Counted from the first letter of the stretch, positions 33,183-44,526 are shown. The stretch: 64,000 bases of DNA from Diphasiastrum complanatum (GCA_029204225.1 CM055095.1:23384026-23448025); one strand, 5' to 3'. Numbers and translations are program-made. The notes: generated by a model from the sequence alone, not told the origin.

Positions 33183-33905
33183 TTCTACGTCTTCAGCAAC
33201 TGCGCTAGAATGATGCTTAATCATGTTGCAGAGTTTTGTCTTATTGGTTAAAAGCGGAATTGGGTATTACCGAAAATATGGTGATGCATCAGACTTCACT
33301 ATGTTAGCTATGAAAGGACAGTTTCTTTATTCTCTTTTTCTAACGCGCGATCAATTTTCACATACAAACATTCAAAGAGGGATAACTATTGATGATCTGT
33401 CATGTAGCAAAATGCCAGAAGAATAGCCGTCTAGGGCAGATTACGCTCATGTGATGGAGAGTCTGGCCGGTTCATCATATATTTTTTACTTCTTCAAAAT
33501 TATTTCAAATATTGGCATACTAACATTTCTAAAGCATTAGCTAAGATATTCCAAGCGTTCTTAGAAAATATCATCCTATGAGAACTTTGGAATAAAAGGT
33601 AGAATTAGTATTAGTTTGAACTCTAAGTTGCATCAAAGTTGCTGGTTGACGGTAAGTTGACTCTCGGCTGCTGTAGAGTATGGAATATTAAAACCTGGTG
33701 CCCCAAACTTCGTCTGGTGTCACCCATAATTGTCCCCACATAGCCTCTGAATCAGATTTAGAGTCAGTGTTCCAGTCTCATTTTGCACTAGGCTAAAGGG
33801 CAAATATGAGTTATATGCGATACCACCTGTGAACGTAGCGCTCGATATTGATAAAGGCACATTGACGGAGAGCGAGGCCCGAGAAACTCGCTAGGAGGAT
33901 GAATT
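33020..33905 (+). pseudogene. Gene 1, 3' portion
   Basis: The copy carries the 'aacttctggaatttctcact' block, (CT)36 at 33,107-33,178, and an acceptor-like TTGCAG followed by SFVLLVKSGIGYYRKYGDASD, LTRDQFSHTNIQRGIT. Further on is an exon-like stretch (about 33,790-33,890) reading KGKYELYAIPPVNVALDIDK, then GTLTESEARETR with a stop after. The exons 1-2 and promoter are absent. It breaks off at 33,906. Confidence 0.5.
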
Positions 33906-33906
33906 T

Positions 33907-34203
33907 TGTGGAGATGTGGTCTTTCAAGAGTGGAAGATTTGTAAACTTGAAGAAGCACCTTTGGATAAACACCTTATTCAATTCATTGATGTTTTGGAGT
34001 CAAGTCAAGTGGAGGATCAAGCTCAAGACCCGAGGACTCCAAGAAGAATCTTGAGTATCAAGATGGAGCCATCAAGGCTCAATCATATGGATCAAGCAAG
34101 GCAAATTGTCTTTGCCAACATTGTTTATGCACTTAATATTTTAATTGATGTATCTTCAAGTGCACAGAATGCCTCGGAATCCATGGCTTGGCATGATGTT
34201 TAG
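33907..34203 (+). pseudogene. Unrecognised frame upstream of LTR
   Basis: 95-codon frame MVFQEWKICKLEEAPLDKHL..., LIQFIDVLESSQVEDQAQDP, ...RQIVFANIVYALNIL. It ends 200 bases before a purine-rich tract and a likely LTR start, so it may be the 3' end of a retroelement polyprotein, although no RNase H motif is visible. Confidence 0.3.
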
Positions 34204-34387
34204 TTTTGAAGTGTGCTACATGTTTATGGAACATCTTGTAAGGGATCCTCTAAGAGGTGGTGAAAGATCCTTCATGGACATCATTCTCTATTGGAGTCTC
34301 AAAAGTTCCTTGTTTGTAGCTGGATTTTTTAGACACTTCTAAAAGCATTCATTCATCTAGCAAGAGAGTTGTAGATAGATCAAGCTA

Positions 34388-35227
34388 AATTAGAGGAGGA
34401 GTGTGAAGAATTGCCAAAAATTGGCACATCTAGCTTGATCAAAAACCATGTAGAATAGTGTAAATTGTGTACACAAGTGGGTCCCGCAGATGTGAGGCCA
34501 TGATGCCACATGGGAAACCCATCCTAATGTAGGTTAGGTCAATTCAAGAGAGTTGGTCATGTCTATTTGGTGGTCATCCCTACTTTATAGGACCTACACC
34601 TAAGTTTAAGGTGAAAATTTGACCAACTAGCTACCTACCAAGCATAACTCTAGGATCTAGGCTAGGGTTTCATTTTAGGGCAAGGAGGGTGAGTTAACTT
34701 CCTTATTACATGCTGGAAATCCACCTAACTTTAAGAAGGAAGTCGAATCTGCTATGTATTCCAAGCTCCCATAGTGAGAAGATAGAAAAATTTTGGAGCT
34801 CATTGGCAATCTCAAGCTAGTTCACTATGTACATTGAGTTTTTGTGATCCAAATGAAACCAAATCAATTTCTACTTGTTTCTCAGGTTGAAGGCCGTACT
34901 ACAGCCTATATTACACATGTGTGGGCTCGGATTTCAATGTTGATCAATGCTTTTGATTGTGAATGCTTGTTGTTTGTCAAATTGCCAATCTAGATCAACT
35001 TTTTTGTGTCTAGTTTTTTGATAGATTGTTAAGCAAGCATCCAATCACTCCTTTGAATCTTTTGTAGATCCATTTATGGTCCTAAAGTACAGTACTTTCA
35101 CAGATTTCACAATTTTATGTGTTGATTTTCTAGTTAGAAGTGCTAAAAGAGATTTGAGAGGTTCCATATCTTTGTGATTTCTTCTTGAGTTCATTTTTTG
35201 ACATTCAAGAGAGTGCTTTGTGCATTG
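34388..35227 (+). mobile_element. Candidate LTR preceded by polypurine tract
   Basis: A tract 'agaggaggag' ends at 34,400 and is followed by TGTGAAGAATTGCC, which includes a GCCAA/TTGGC inverted repeat typical of plant LTR starts. The 3' boundary is inferred near 35,227 (..tttgtgca) because gag begins 35 bases later. The primer-binding site there is not a clear tRNA match, so the right edge is uncertain. Confidence 0.4.
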
Positions 35228-35262
35228 GAACAGGTTGAAAGAGAAGATCAGGTCACTTCAAC

Positions 35263-35650
35263 ATGGCTACAATGGAGGCTTTATGTTGGAAGGCAATGAT
35301 AGGCTTACATCAAGTAATTATTCATTGTGGAAAGTGAGGGGATGAAATCACTTCTTGAGATGAATGATGTTTTGGATATTGTTGTAGGGTTGGAGGAGAG
35401 ACCATCAACTCAACAAGATCAAATGAGGTATGATAAGAGGGCCAAAAGGGCTCTACACATGATAAAGATGAATGTTGCCAATGAGCTTCTCAAGGAAGTT
35501 GGTAAGTTCACATCATCTTTGGAGGCTTGGGAAGCTTTCAAGAAGCTTTATGAATCCAAGTCTACATCAAGAGTGCTTACTCTTAGTAGGCAAATCTTTC
35601 AAAGCTTTCAAAAGAAGGAAGAGATCTGGAAAACAAAGCTTGTTCAATGA
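35263..35650 (+). pseudogene. Ty1/copia gag (UBN2-like) fragment
   Basis: MATMEAL..., then in a shifted frame EGNDRLTSSNYSLWKVR, and back to KSLLEMNDVLDIV. The rest runs ...RAKRALHMIKMNVANELL..., EAWEAFKKLYESKSTSR, LTLSRQIFQSFQ. This is the capsid (DUF4219/UBN2) part of plant copia, which packages element RNA. Two frameshifts near 35,290 and 35,335 disable it. Pol is missing. Confidence 0.8.
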
Positions 35651-36433
35651 CTTTGATGTTCAAGAGGAAGATCAAGAGGTTGGTCTCAAAGGGCTTCAAT
35701 AACACAAAAGGAAAGGTGGCAACTTGGAGCTAGTCAAGAGTATCAAAAGAAGGTAATTTGGCAAAGATGTTATGGATCTATTTTTGCAGGAGTCTTTAAA
35801 CTCAAGTAAGCTCAAAGGATCAGAAAGGAATTGTTCAAGTTTGCTTTACTTGTTCTATCTCATGGTTGAGCTATTTCATGTGGATGTGTGCAAATTGTCA
35901 AGACAAACTAGTACATTGTCTTGCAATATCGTATTGTTGGAGTTGTACTAGCATTCTTGGCTAGTTTTGCTGATGGAAATGAAGCTAATGGAGGTTCATT
36001 TTGTCACTCATTCATGGCCAAGTCATCAAGTGTTGATGATATTGTGTGGAAAGATGGAGATGGAGGCTCATTCATGGAGTTTTATGGTGGAGACATATCA
36101 ACTTAAGAACAAAGTTGGAGGAGACAAGCAAGCAAATGGTCATCACTCACATTTATTGTTTGGTTGCTATAATTTTCTAGAGAGTTCAAAGTTTGAAACA
36201 TGGAGGAATATTTCATTCACATTCTATTTGGTTCTTCATATTCTAGTTATATCTTGATGTGTAAAATTGATGTAAGAAATAGTGAAGCATCCAATTTGGA
36301 CACTATTTTCTATATCAATTATGAGAGATACTTTAGAACATTAGAAAGGAGATCTATACTTAGGATGGAGAACATTCTATTGTGGGATCAAAGTAGTATG
36401 GTTAAAACTATGCCAAAACTAGCTGAAGAGGGA
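35651..36433 (+). pseudogene. Internal remnant of copia element
   Basis: No protease, integrase or RT motif could be found. Short frames only. The stretch ends in 'gctgaagagggag' immediately before TGTGGTAGATTT, a plausible polypurine tract/3' LTR junction. It looks like an element that lost nearly all of pol. Confidence 0.4.
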
Positions 36434-37200
36434 GTGTGGTAGATTTCAACAAGTTTAGTCATATTTTGGTAAATTGTCAATATAAGGACAAAACTCATTT
36501 TAGACTTGGAAATAAACTTTTTAAAGTTATATTAGTTTAAAATACTTTCAATAAACGCTTTTTGAAAGTGTGGAAAAGTTGGTAGTCGAGTTTGAGAGAG
36601 ATTCAAATTTGTCTCCTCCTTGATCTTGACTTCACAAGGATATTGAATTCACCTAATCTAAACCAAAAGGAATCAAATGCACATAAATGCCTCTTCAAAT
36701 AATTCCTACAAGATCAGGTTGAATCATAATGCAATAATCAATCCAAGCCATCTCACAAATCAAGCAAAAATTGAACACAATCTTGACTAGAATTGCATTC
36801 ACTTGAGAGCACTTGTCAAAATCTTTGGGATGACAACAAACTTGATATTCTAAGATCTCAATAAGTCTAAGAGAAACCTATAACAGTACCAAAGATAAGG
36901 ATTTACCTTCCTTTTGATTGATTGAAAACAACTCCTTGTGATTGACTCCACAAATCGAGTAGCATCAATATGAAGAAAGTGCAAAATACTTGCTATTTTG
37001 ATCAAATTGATAAGAGATGATCACAACTCGGATTTTGAAGCTAAAAAGCCTGTAAATAAAAAAACCATTATATCTCTCTTCACTCAAATTGATCAAGGAT
37101 TGAAGGTACTAATGATAGATTATGTCTAGATAGCAATCAATACTCGAATTGCATCAAAATATATGATTCTGGCATGAAATGAAGCTCATTTATTGGAATG
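36434..37200. mobile_element. Candidate 3' LTR and minus-strand element interior
   Basis: The likely LTR starts at 36,434 (TGTGGTAGATTT). From about 36,600 rightwards the sequence probably belongs to a second, minus-strand element whose primer-binding site is at 37,201. No coding motif seen in this part. Confidence 0.35.
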
Positions 37201-37212
37201 GATCTGATACCA
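37201..37212 (-). promoter_or_regulatory. tRNA-Met primer-binding site (minus-strand element)
   Basis: Minus strand reads TGGTATCAGATC; TGGTATCAGA is the start of the canonical PBS complementary to initiator tRNA-Met used by plant copia. It directly abuts a TGTGAAAA end, as expected for an LTR/PBS junction. Confidence 0.65.
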
Positions 37213-37880
37213 TGTGAAAAATGCAGCAAAATAAACCCATTTGATCCTAGAAATGATGGAGAAAGCACCTACTTAAGATCCAAACAAGATCTAGAAGCTA
37301 GATTACTAATCAATGCATTGATTCCTAGCTTATCTTGGCTTGAACTCCATGAATTAGCTCCAAAACTCTTCGCACATGTGAATCTATGGCCTGCTGCTGC
37401 CTATGTACTATACCTTCAACTCCAAACTCATTAAATGGTCATAAAAAATCATATGCCAATGGCATTTATCAATCAAATCATAGACTCAAACTAGTCAAGA
37501 AGGAAAATCTCGATTTTGCTCATCATTAGATGGAAATCCCATCACATCTTTATATATGTAGAGCTCGGATCTGAGCATATAAGGACTTGTATGTATTCAT
37601 CACAACCTAACCCTTACATATAACCTAAAGATCCACTTGATCCACCCTATTTAGGATCAATTTCTCGAGATCCAAAAACAATGAAAATTTTGCTATTTTA
37701 AGCTCCTATTTTTTCTATACCCTATCTATGGACTCTTTGGCCACATTCCAAAGGTACCACTCCAAAGCTAGGTTAATGATTTGACTTAGAATAAGGTATC
37801 CTATGCTTTTGGCACATGTGACATCCCACATCATGGCCTCAAAGTCATTTAAAAGTGGAATTTATGCAAACTAGCTTGTA
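37213..37880 (-). mobile_element. Candidate 5' LTR of a minus-strand copia
   Basis: Lies immediately outside the PBS. No coding potential. The distal edge is not resolved; it must lie before the gypsy integrase fragment at 37,890. Confidence 0.4.
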
Positions 37881-37889
37881 GAAATTTAA

Positions 37890-38455
37890 GTGACTGAGCC
37901 ATTAGGAATTTTGTGCAAGATTCGGAACAAGATAACAGAAACACATTCTTTTGATTGGGATCAAAAACTTCCATCAATCTCATGGGCATACCGTACTGCC
38001 GAAAATATTACAACAACCAAGCAGACTCCATGTTATTCAATGAGGAACAGATGGATGAGAACGATAGCCTCCACAAGCGAATGATAGATTTAACATAGTT
38101 GGAGGAGGATCACCGATTAGCCTTAATCGAAACTGAAAGGGTGTGGAATAAAAGAAATAAAATTTTTGATCAATCCATTAAAATTAAACATGGGGACTAT
38201 GTGCTTCTATGTAATAATAGACACATGATGTTTTCAGAAAGACTACACACTAGATGAATGGGACCTTATAAGGTCATAGAAGTTTTTAATAACGGATCTT
38301 TACAGTTAGCTGATCTCGAGGGACATTTGCTTGATACTAGAGTAAATGGGTGGCTTTTGCAAAGAATGCGACACTATTCATTTTCAATGTTTCATATGTT
38401 CCATGTACCAGTTCCAGTTCTCACGAATTGCAAAAAATGCCGATACCATCTGTTT
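37890..38455 (+). pseudogene. Ty3/gypsy integrase C-terminal fragment
   Basis: FDWDQKLPSISWAYRTAENI..TTKQTPCYSM matches the W-x-x-x-L-P-x-x-x-W-AYRT-x-x-x-x-x-T-x-x-TP-x-x-L-x-Y region of gypsy integrase. After a frame change comes LIETERVWNKRNKIFDQSIK, HGDYVLLCNNR, and MGPYKVIEVFNNGSLQLADL (the GPY/F module) with ...TRVNGWLLQRM. The element is truncated on the left and broken by one stop and at least one frameshift. Confidence 0.8.
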
Positions 38456-39140
38456 TGATTTCTTTTTCCAAAGCTTTCCATTTCATATTTCCCAAAAAAT
38501 GTGACAATGGAAACCGTTGTATTTTCCAGGGTTCGCCATTTCTGGAAAATTGCGACACTCTTCGGAAATTGTTTACATGCAATTTTGCCACAAATATTTT
38601 ATGCAAAAAACCCAACACTTTTTGTTATTGAGTGTTAAGTTGGTTTGTTTTTGCAATGTATCGCAATTTTCGCATTCATTTGACATTTTTCATTTTTTCC
38701 AAAAATGCCGACACTTGTTTGAGCACTTCCATTTTGCTTATTTTGCACATGTGAAAAGTTGCGACACCTAAAAGGTCGCATTTGAATACTACAAAAAAGT
38801 CGACAAATGTGCGAAAATCAATAAGTTCGATTGTTTTCACCAGACTGTGTAAATTTTTTTTTTTCGTAGTTCGAAACTCAAGTCTCCGAGTTCGACTTTT
38901 GCGAATTTTGCAAAACACTTATTGTATTTTGTTTTATTTGATTTTTTAGTTCACTTTATACCTTTAAGGAATGAAGGTCCTTTTCAATTTAATGCACCGT
39001 CATATCATTAAGAACTTTTGCTAATTTGTTCTTTTTTCGTGTTCATTTTTTTCTTTTTTTCTTACTTTTACTAATGCCTTCGCTGTGATCAAACGCCTTC
39101 GTTACTATCACGCATGCTGAAGCTTTCATTTCTTAGTTAT
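38456..39140. other. Unassigned spacer downstream of gypsy integrase
   Basis: T/A-rich sequence with scattered 'gcgacac' words; probably the gypsy 3' untranslated region/LTR. The short frames seen are not convincing. Confidence 0.4.
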
Positions 39141-39165
39141 CACACATTGATTTGAAGCTCTTCCA

Positions 39166-39742
39166 ATGGCTACAGACAATACCACTACCTTCACAACGCA
39201 CCCGAAACCTATACTGCCGATGTTGCATCCTTTAGAAACCAGAGCCATAATAGAAAGCCTTTTGCAATTTGATCCATCCGTGATCCTTTCAGAAGTGTGC
39301 CATGAGTTAGTTCACAATCTAGATGAGACTGAAGATGGCCACATATGTAACATAGTCCGAAACACACCAATAGTTATTACATAAAATTTCTAGTGCCAAG
39401 CCTTAGGCTCACCGGTAGATGGTAGAATCCCCATCACCTAGGCAGACTATATCACGTGAAGTGGATCATCCAAACTCGAAATGATGTCGAAATGATGGGA
39501 GAACAAAGTACAAATGAAAATGATGAGATTCCTACGATCGTACAAGACCAAATTGTGGGTAATATGAGGCCCCCACGTTTGGATGAGATAGAATCAGTAG
39601 AAGAGGAGATTGAATATGAGGGTAACTCACATCACGAAAGAGACATGATCGGAAATTTACGATTATACCTAGACCTAGATTCAGCTGAGTGTCAAGACTT
39701 GTGTGATGACGAAAATGATGTAAATGATGAGAATGATCTATG
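39166..39742 (+). pseudogene. Unrecognised frame ending in LYLDLDS motif
   Basis: Two frames: 39,166-39,384 (MATDNTTTFTTHPKPI..., SLLQFDPSVILSEVCHEL, NLDETEDGHIC) and 39,456-39,743 (acidic; ...RPPRLDEIESVEEEIEYEG, then MIGNLRLYLDLDSAECQDL and an Asp/Asn/Glu-rich end). The final motif is shared with R-A at five loci, so the gene probably belonged to the element that generated R-A. A gag-like role is possible because of its position after gypsy sequence; unproven. Confidence 0.4.
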
Positions 39743-39744
39743 AT

Positions 39745-40063
39745 TATCTATCATTCTTTTTTCTCTTTTTTTTTTTTCCCTCTCTCTCTCACACACACAT
39801 TATAAATTTAACAATCTATTACTATCCAACGCTATCTATATCTATTTGTCTATTAACTTAAATTCTAGATCAATGCAAATTTCAAAACACATACACATCC
39901 TCTCAAACACACATACATTATCTTCTAACAATCTATTAATAACAATATTTCTAATCTTATATCAAACACTATTTATTTATCTATCACTCTTAAATACCCT
40001 AAACTAATGCATAATACAAAACACACACACACACACACACACACATGTACACACACAAACATT

Positions 40064-40132
<69 letters not shown>

Positions 40133-40382
40133 ACATCTTAAATTTTAAATCAATGCAAAATGTCAAACACACACACACACACACACAATCTATTCATCTA
40201 CTACCCTAAATCTTAATCAAATCACACACACACACCCTCTCTTTCTTCATTATCTTAAATTCAAAATGCAAGCCACAATACATACACACTTCTTCCCTTC
40301 TCTCTCTTTTCTCTCTCTCTCTTTCTATCTCTCTTAAATCTTAAATCAATATAGAATGATTAACATGTTGACAAAAAAAATA

Positions 40383-40475
<93 letters not shown>

Positions 40476-40669
40476 ATCTATCATTCTTAGTCCTAAATAA
40501 ATAAAAATCTAACAATCTATTAATTACTACCATAGATTATGTATTTATCTATAATCCTACATTCTACACCATTGCAAAATGTTAAACATTATCTCAAATA
40601 ATTCTAACAATCTATTATAAACACTATAAAAAATTAATCTATTATAAACACTATCACAATCTATTATAG

Positions 40670-40719
<50 letters not shown>

Positions 40720-41000
40720 TTTATTTAAAAAAAAAGGACTCCAAAATCTTTCAATATCTTCAACCATACATGTACACTTCACCTCTGCTCTCTCTTTCTC
40801 TCTCACAAATTACAAATTTAATAATCCTAAATCTATTATCCTAAATAATTCTAATAATCTATTACAAGACCATTCAAAACCATTTTAAATCAATGCAAAA
40901 ATGTAAAAACACACACACACACACACTCTCTCTCTCCATCTCTTTTCATCTTTCACACTATCTATCTCCTCTTAAAACAAACAAACAAACATCAACCTCA
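39745..41000. repeat. Dense microsatellite block
   Basis: Tracts include (CA)n 40,022-40,045, (CT)n 40,064-40,087 abutting (TA)n 40,087-40,129, (CA)n 40,166-40,187, (CT)39 at 40,384-40,460 with a TTTC tail, (CT)n 40,674-40,712 and (CA)n(CT)n 40,904-40,936. The composition and the CGTCGGA repeat that follows parallel 1-1,140, suggesting two copies of one terminal region. Confidence 0.9.
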
Positions 41001-41123
41001 AACAAACAAACAAAAAGCAAAACAAACAAAAGTCAAGCACCAACCTCAAACAATGATCTTCAAGCACCTTCAAGCACTGATCTTCAAGCCCTCAAGTACT
41101 GATCGCCCTCAATCGCTCCAAAG

Positions 41124-41560
41124 ATGCTCAAATCTACAAAAGACAAAGTGAAAGAGAAGGTGCTGGATCGCGCGAATTGGAAGATTGAAACAGATGTTGG
41201 AATTCGACGGCCTTCAAACACGTCGGAATCCGATGTCTGTGGCCCGGACAAATGTGCCAGATGCCATGGACAGGCTTTCTGGCTTGCCGACGTGGACGTC
41301 GGATTACACGTATTTGTTTTTTTTAAATCTGTGACAGGTCATATCCACGTCTACAAGTCGGAATCCGACATGTCGAACTCCGACGTGCCTTTGAAAACTT
41401 GGTTGCCGCCCATATTTCTCAATCGTCGGACTCTGATATTTGGATTTTTTACTGGGACGTCGGACCTTGACGTGTTGGATTGCGATGAATTATGAAATTT
41501 TTGAGCATACGTCGGACGCAAACATCGAAATTTGTGCGATATGTTATTGTGATTACAAAG
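41124..41560 (+). repeat. CGTCGGA-motif repeat, best preserved copy
   Basis: Six or more CGTCGGA-like words, among them GTCGGAATCCGAC (6-1-6 inverted repeat) at about 41,360, occur in 350 bases. The stretch is far richer in CpG than its surroundings. It overlaps an open 123-codon frame whose SDV/SDL repeats merely reflect the DNA motif. Relatives: 770-1,140, 9,108-9,242 and a short one at 46,757-46,790. Confidence 0.65.
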
Positions 41561-41627
41561 CCCTATTATACATACAACTACCCAAACTTCACATCCTTTA
41601 TCTCCTATGGACTTCTATCAACTAGAC

Positions 41628-42060
41628 AATTGTACATTCATGGAGTTATACCAAATATAAATATGAAGCCTTATCCCTAATAGTTCCGTCTGCTGAAATG
41701 GCTGAAATATTGTTTGAAGCTAGTTGGTATATTCATGTTGAAAATAATACATTGATTGATGCACCACTTGACCCATTTGGAAATAAACGAGTAAGAGGTT
41801 ATCTAAACATGCTTGCATTGAAAGAAGATTATCTCAAGATCAATGACTACTTCCTTGCTATAGTTGGCAAGACAGTCGAACAAGTCATGAAGAAAGAGCC
41901 AGAGCAAAAGCAATCTTCCTCAGAAAACCAGCAAGCAGAAAAGGAGCTAGGTGGAATTGAGTCAGTGCTCGCGAGCTGCTTCACAAGTGAGGAGGGGGAT
42001 ATGTGGAGGCCTATATTTCCACCTGATCCTTGTATTTTTCATATAATGTTGAATTTTTGA
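41628..42060 (+). CDS. Unrecognised open frame, possible exon
   Basis: The frame is open from a pyrimidine-rich CTAG boundary at 41,626 to TGA at 42,060. An ATG lies at 41,698 (MAEILFEASWYIHVENNTLI..., PLDPFGNKRVRGYLNMLALK, YFLAIVGKTVEQVMKKEPEQ..., a Gln/Ser/Glu-rich linker, then ACFTSEEGDMWRP-like end). No stop interrupts 144 codons. Composition is protein-like. There is no second copy in the window and it lies outside the duplicated segments. It could be an exon of a host gene or a gag fragment; no family recognised. Confidence 0.45.
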
Positions 42061-42222
42061 ATTTTTGCACATGTAAATATGCGATAGAGCCTAAATACAT
42101 GCAAAGGCCTATTGCAAGTTTCAGAGCGACATGTAGTTGTTCCCAACCGATACCCTAACGGTTGGTGAGCGATGCTCTAGCATGGTGTATGCCTCTATAA
42201 GAGTGACATCGGCATAGTTAAG
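42061..42222. other. Spacer up to start of copy II
   Basis: No feature recognised; the large duplication begins at 42,223 ('gcatcctcc'). Confidence 0.4.
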
Positions 42223-43740
42223 AGCATCCTCCGCAAGAGTCTAAAGGTAGAATCTTAAGATTTGAAGACAATTATTACCAAGAGTCATGTCCCCATGGGA
42301 AAACATTTTTGAGAATTAAAGACTACACATAACATCCAAAGGCCTACCATGAACATGAAAGGTCTTTCCGTTAAGCACATGAAATGCATCAACTCAAAAA
42401 TTTGGATGGAATATTTGTCATTATGTAAAAATCAAGATTTTAATGACTCAAGAAAATACACTTAGAGCCTAAAGTCAATCCCATCAATATCCCAGAACGA
42501 TATTTTAACAAACTTAAGCATGATACTTAAATATCAAAAAGCTCATTCCAAAGAATACATTGTACATTGAAATCTATGAACAATATTATCATCATGATCA
42601 TCCCAACAGGTCGAGCATATATCGAATACTAAAAGGCTCTTGGAAATCATAAATTTGAATCATTACTCTAGGATGATGGGGATTATAAATATATATATTT
42701 TAAATTTGACCTTTGAACTGAAATCTTCATGACAACTTAGAGCATTTTTCAATGACAATATGAACATGGCTCATATCATAAATCCACATAGATATTGCCC
42801 AATACTAAGGTTCTAGGATCTAGCTATTGTAGAAACTATAGCTTTTATAATACTACTATCAAACTTGCACATTCAAGATCTGACTATAGTAGCAGCTAAC
42901 AAGGGATTCAGGGTTAAGGCTTATGTGTATATCAAAATCAATAATGAGTGGATGTTATTAACCAGCTACACCTTATTGTTACAAAGTGTTGTCCTTACCA
43001 TGTAGATGTGTTCTTCGATAACTCCATTCAGACAAGTTGTTTGTATATCGAGTTAATGTATTTTGAGTTCAACTGTAGCAACATACGATAAGAGAGCTCG
43101 GATCGAAGAATACTTGACCACTAGACTGAAAGTCTCATTGTAGTCAATATTCGGGATCTGAGAAAATCTTCAATGAGATTGTTGCCGATAGGTAGTTTGA
43201 CTAATGACCATGTCTGGTTCTTGATTAGAGAGGAATACTCTTGATCTATTGCCTCTCTCTAGAGATCAGAGTCTGGTTGGCCAAGTGCATCCTCGATTGT
43301 AGTCGATTCCTGAATTAAAAGACAGGCCTTCCCATTAGTATACCTTGTGGGCTGTGTGCACACTCAGTTTGATCTTCTTGGAGGTGGTTTGGATTTTTTG
43401 TCACTGAGTAAGAACTTCTTCTTCTTCTTATTCAATGTCGAATAGTTGTTTGACTATCGGCACATTTGAGCCAGAGGCTCAAATTGTCATGACGGTGGCA
43501 TTTGGTGTCAAATGTTGACATGGGACTTTACCCTTACCTTTTAAGTCAATGAATTGATCCTCGACAAAGACAGTCTCCTTGCTGAATAAAATCTGCTGGG
43601 CATCAGGGATGCTTTTCATAATACTATTGAATGATATAAGTTATCGTCGAACCTCTTGAAATGCATAGACGACTTTATACTCGACAAGGGTGAAACACAC
43701 CTCCCGAGCTAGGAACGAATCAATTTGGCACAACATTGTC
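42223..43740 (-). pseudogene. Ty1/copia reverse transcriptase remnant
   Basis: Partner of 1,408-3,310 without the 381-bp insertion. Minus-strand translation at 43,165-43,005 gives IDYNETFSLVVKYSSIRALL, then ELKIH-x-LDIQTTCLNGVIE. Upstream (43,740-43,450) is EVCFTLVEYKVVYAFQEV and FVEDQFIDLKGKGK. Multiple stops. The C-terminal half towards 42,223 is too decayed to read. Confidence 0.75.
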
Positions 43741-43959
43741 TATAACACCCTGCCTAGGCCATCTGAGAAAATCCATCATTGAGAGCATGCCATATTGTGA
43801 AATCTATTTGACGATGCTTTGAAGATGATTGTAAGTCTAATTTCTTTTTGCAATGCATTACAATTTGAATATTGGTTTGCTCTTTTATGCTGAGCATGTG
43901 TATCATTTTTTTAAAATGACTGTTATTGTTGTTTTCAAACATTAAAAGCTACAATCCAA

Positions 43960-44526
43960 ATGGCCGTTGAAGCTCTTGAGAAAAAAGAGGACCCTTCTTT
44001 TAATAAATCTGTGAGATCATTATCTTCTCCTACGAGCTTGGCTTCCTCTAGTCCAAAAGACACCCAAACACCTGATTCCACTACTGGAATATGCCTAATG
44101 TCCACTCCAAAGATAAAAAGAAGTGCTTTGGAAACAACTCAAGATGTCTCCTCCCCTCCAAAATCAAGAGGCTTTAAATCCATGACTCCCAGGGGCTTAC
44201 ATCCCATCAACATGAAGAAACCCCAGCCCCTGCCCTAGGCTTCTAACTTAAATCTACCCGGGGCAAGAACCAATCTTGAGCCAGCCAGTAGGGATGTTGC
44301 AAAAATGCGTGCTCTTATTCATGAAGCCAAAAAAATTCTAGCCACCACTTTCATTCATGATATTGAACAATGTGAGAGGCCTCTCATTGACCCAGCCACT
44401 GGTGACAGGCCCATGGAGGTTAGGGAGCCCAATTCTTCCCATGTAAATAATTTTAAAATAAAATCTAAGGACCACACACAAGCTATTGTTACTCCCTTTA
44501 TTGTCCTTGTTGACCTTGCTGACTAG
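43960..44526 (+). pseudogene. EALEKKEDP frame with one internal stop
   Basis: MAVEALEKKEDPSFNKSVRS..., a Ser/Pro/Lys-rich middle (TPKIKRSALETTQ, SPPKSRGFKSMTPRG). A single TAG lies at 44,236, then the same frame continues to ...DVAKMRALIHEAKKILATTF, ERPLIDPATGDRPMEV and ends at 44,526: 189 codons in all. The stop is shared with copy I, so it predates the duplication. It is located between minus-strand and plus-strand copia fragments. No domain recognised; the basic, low-complexity start and helical end would suit a gag or a captured exon. Confidence 0.45.

Noticed and set aside
41124-41495. 123-codon frame rich in SDV/SDL
   Set aside because: The peptide pattern simply follows the CGTCGGA DNA motif, and related copies (770-1,140, 9,108-9,242) do not keep the frame.
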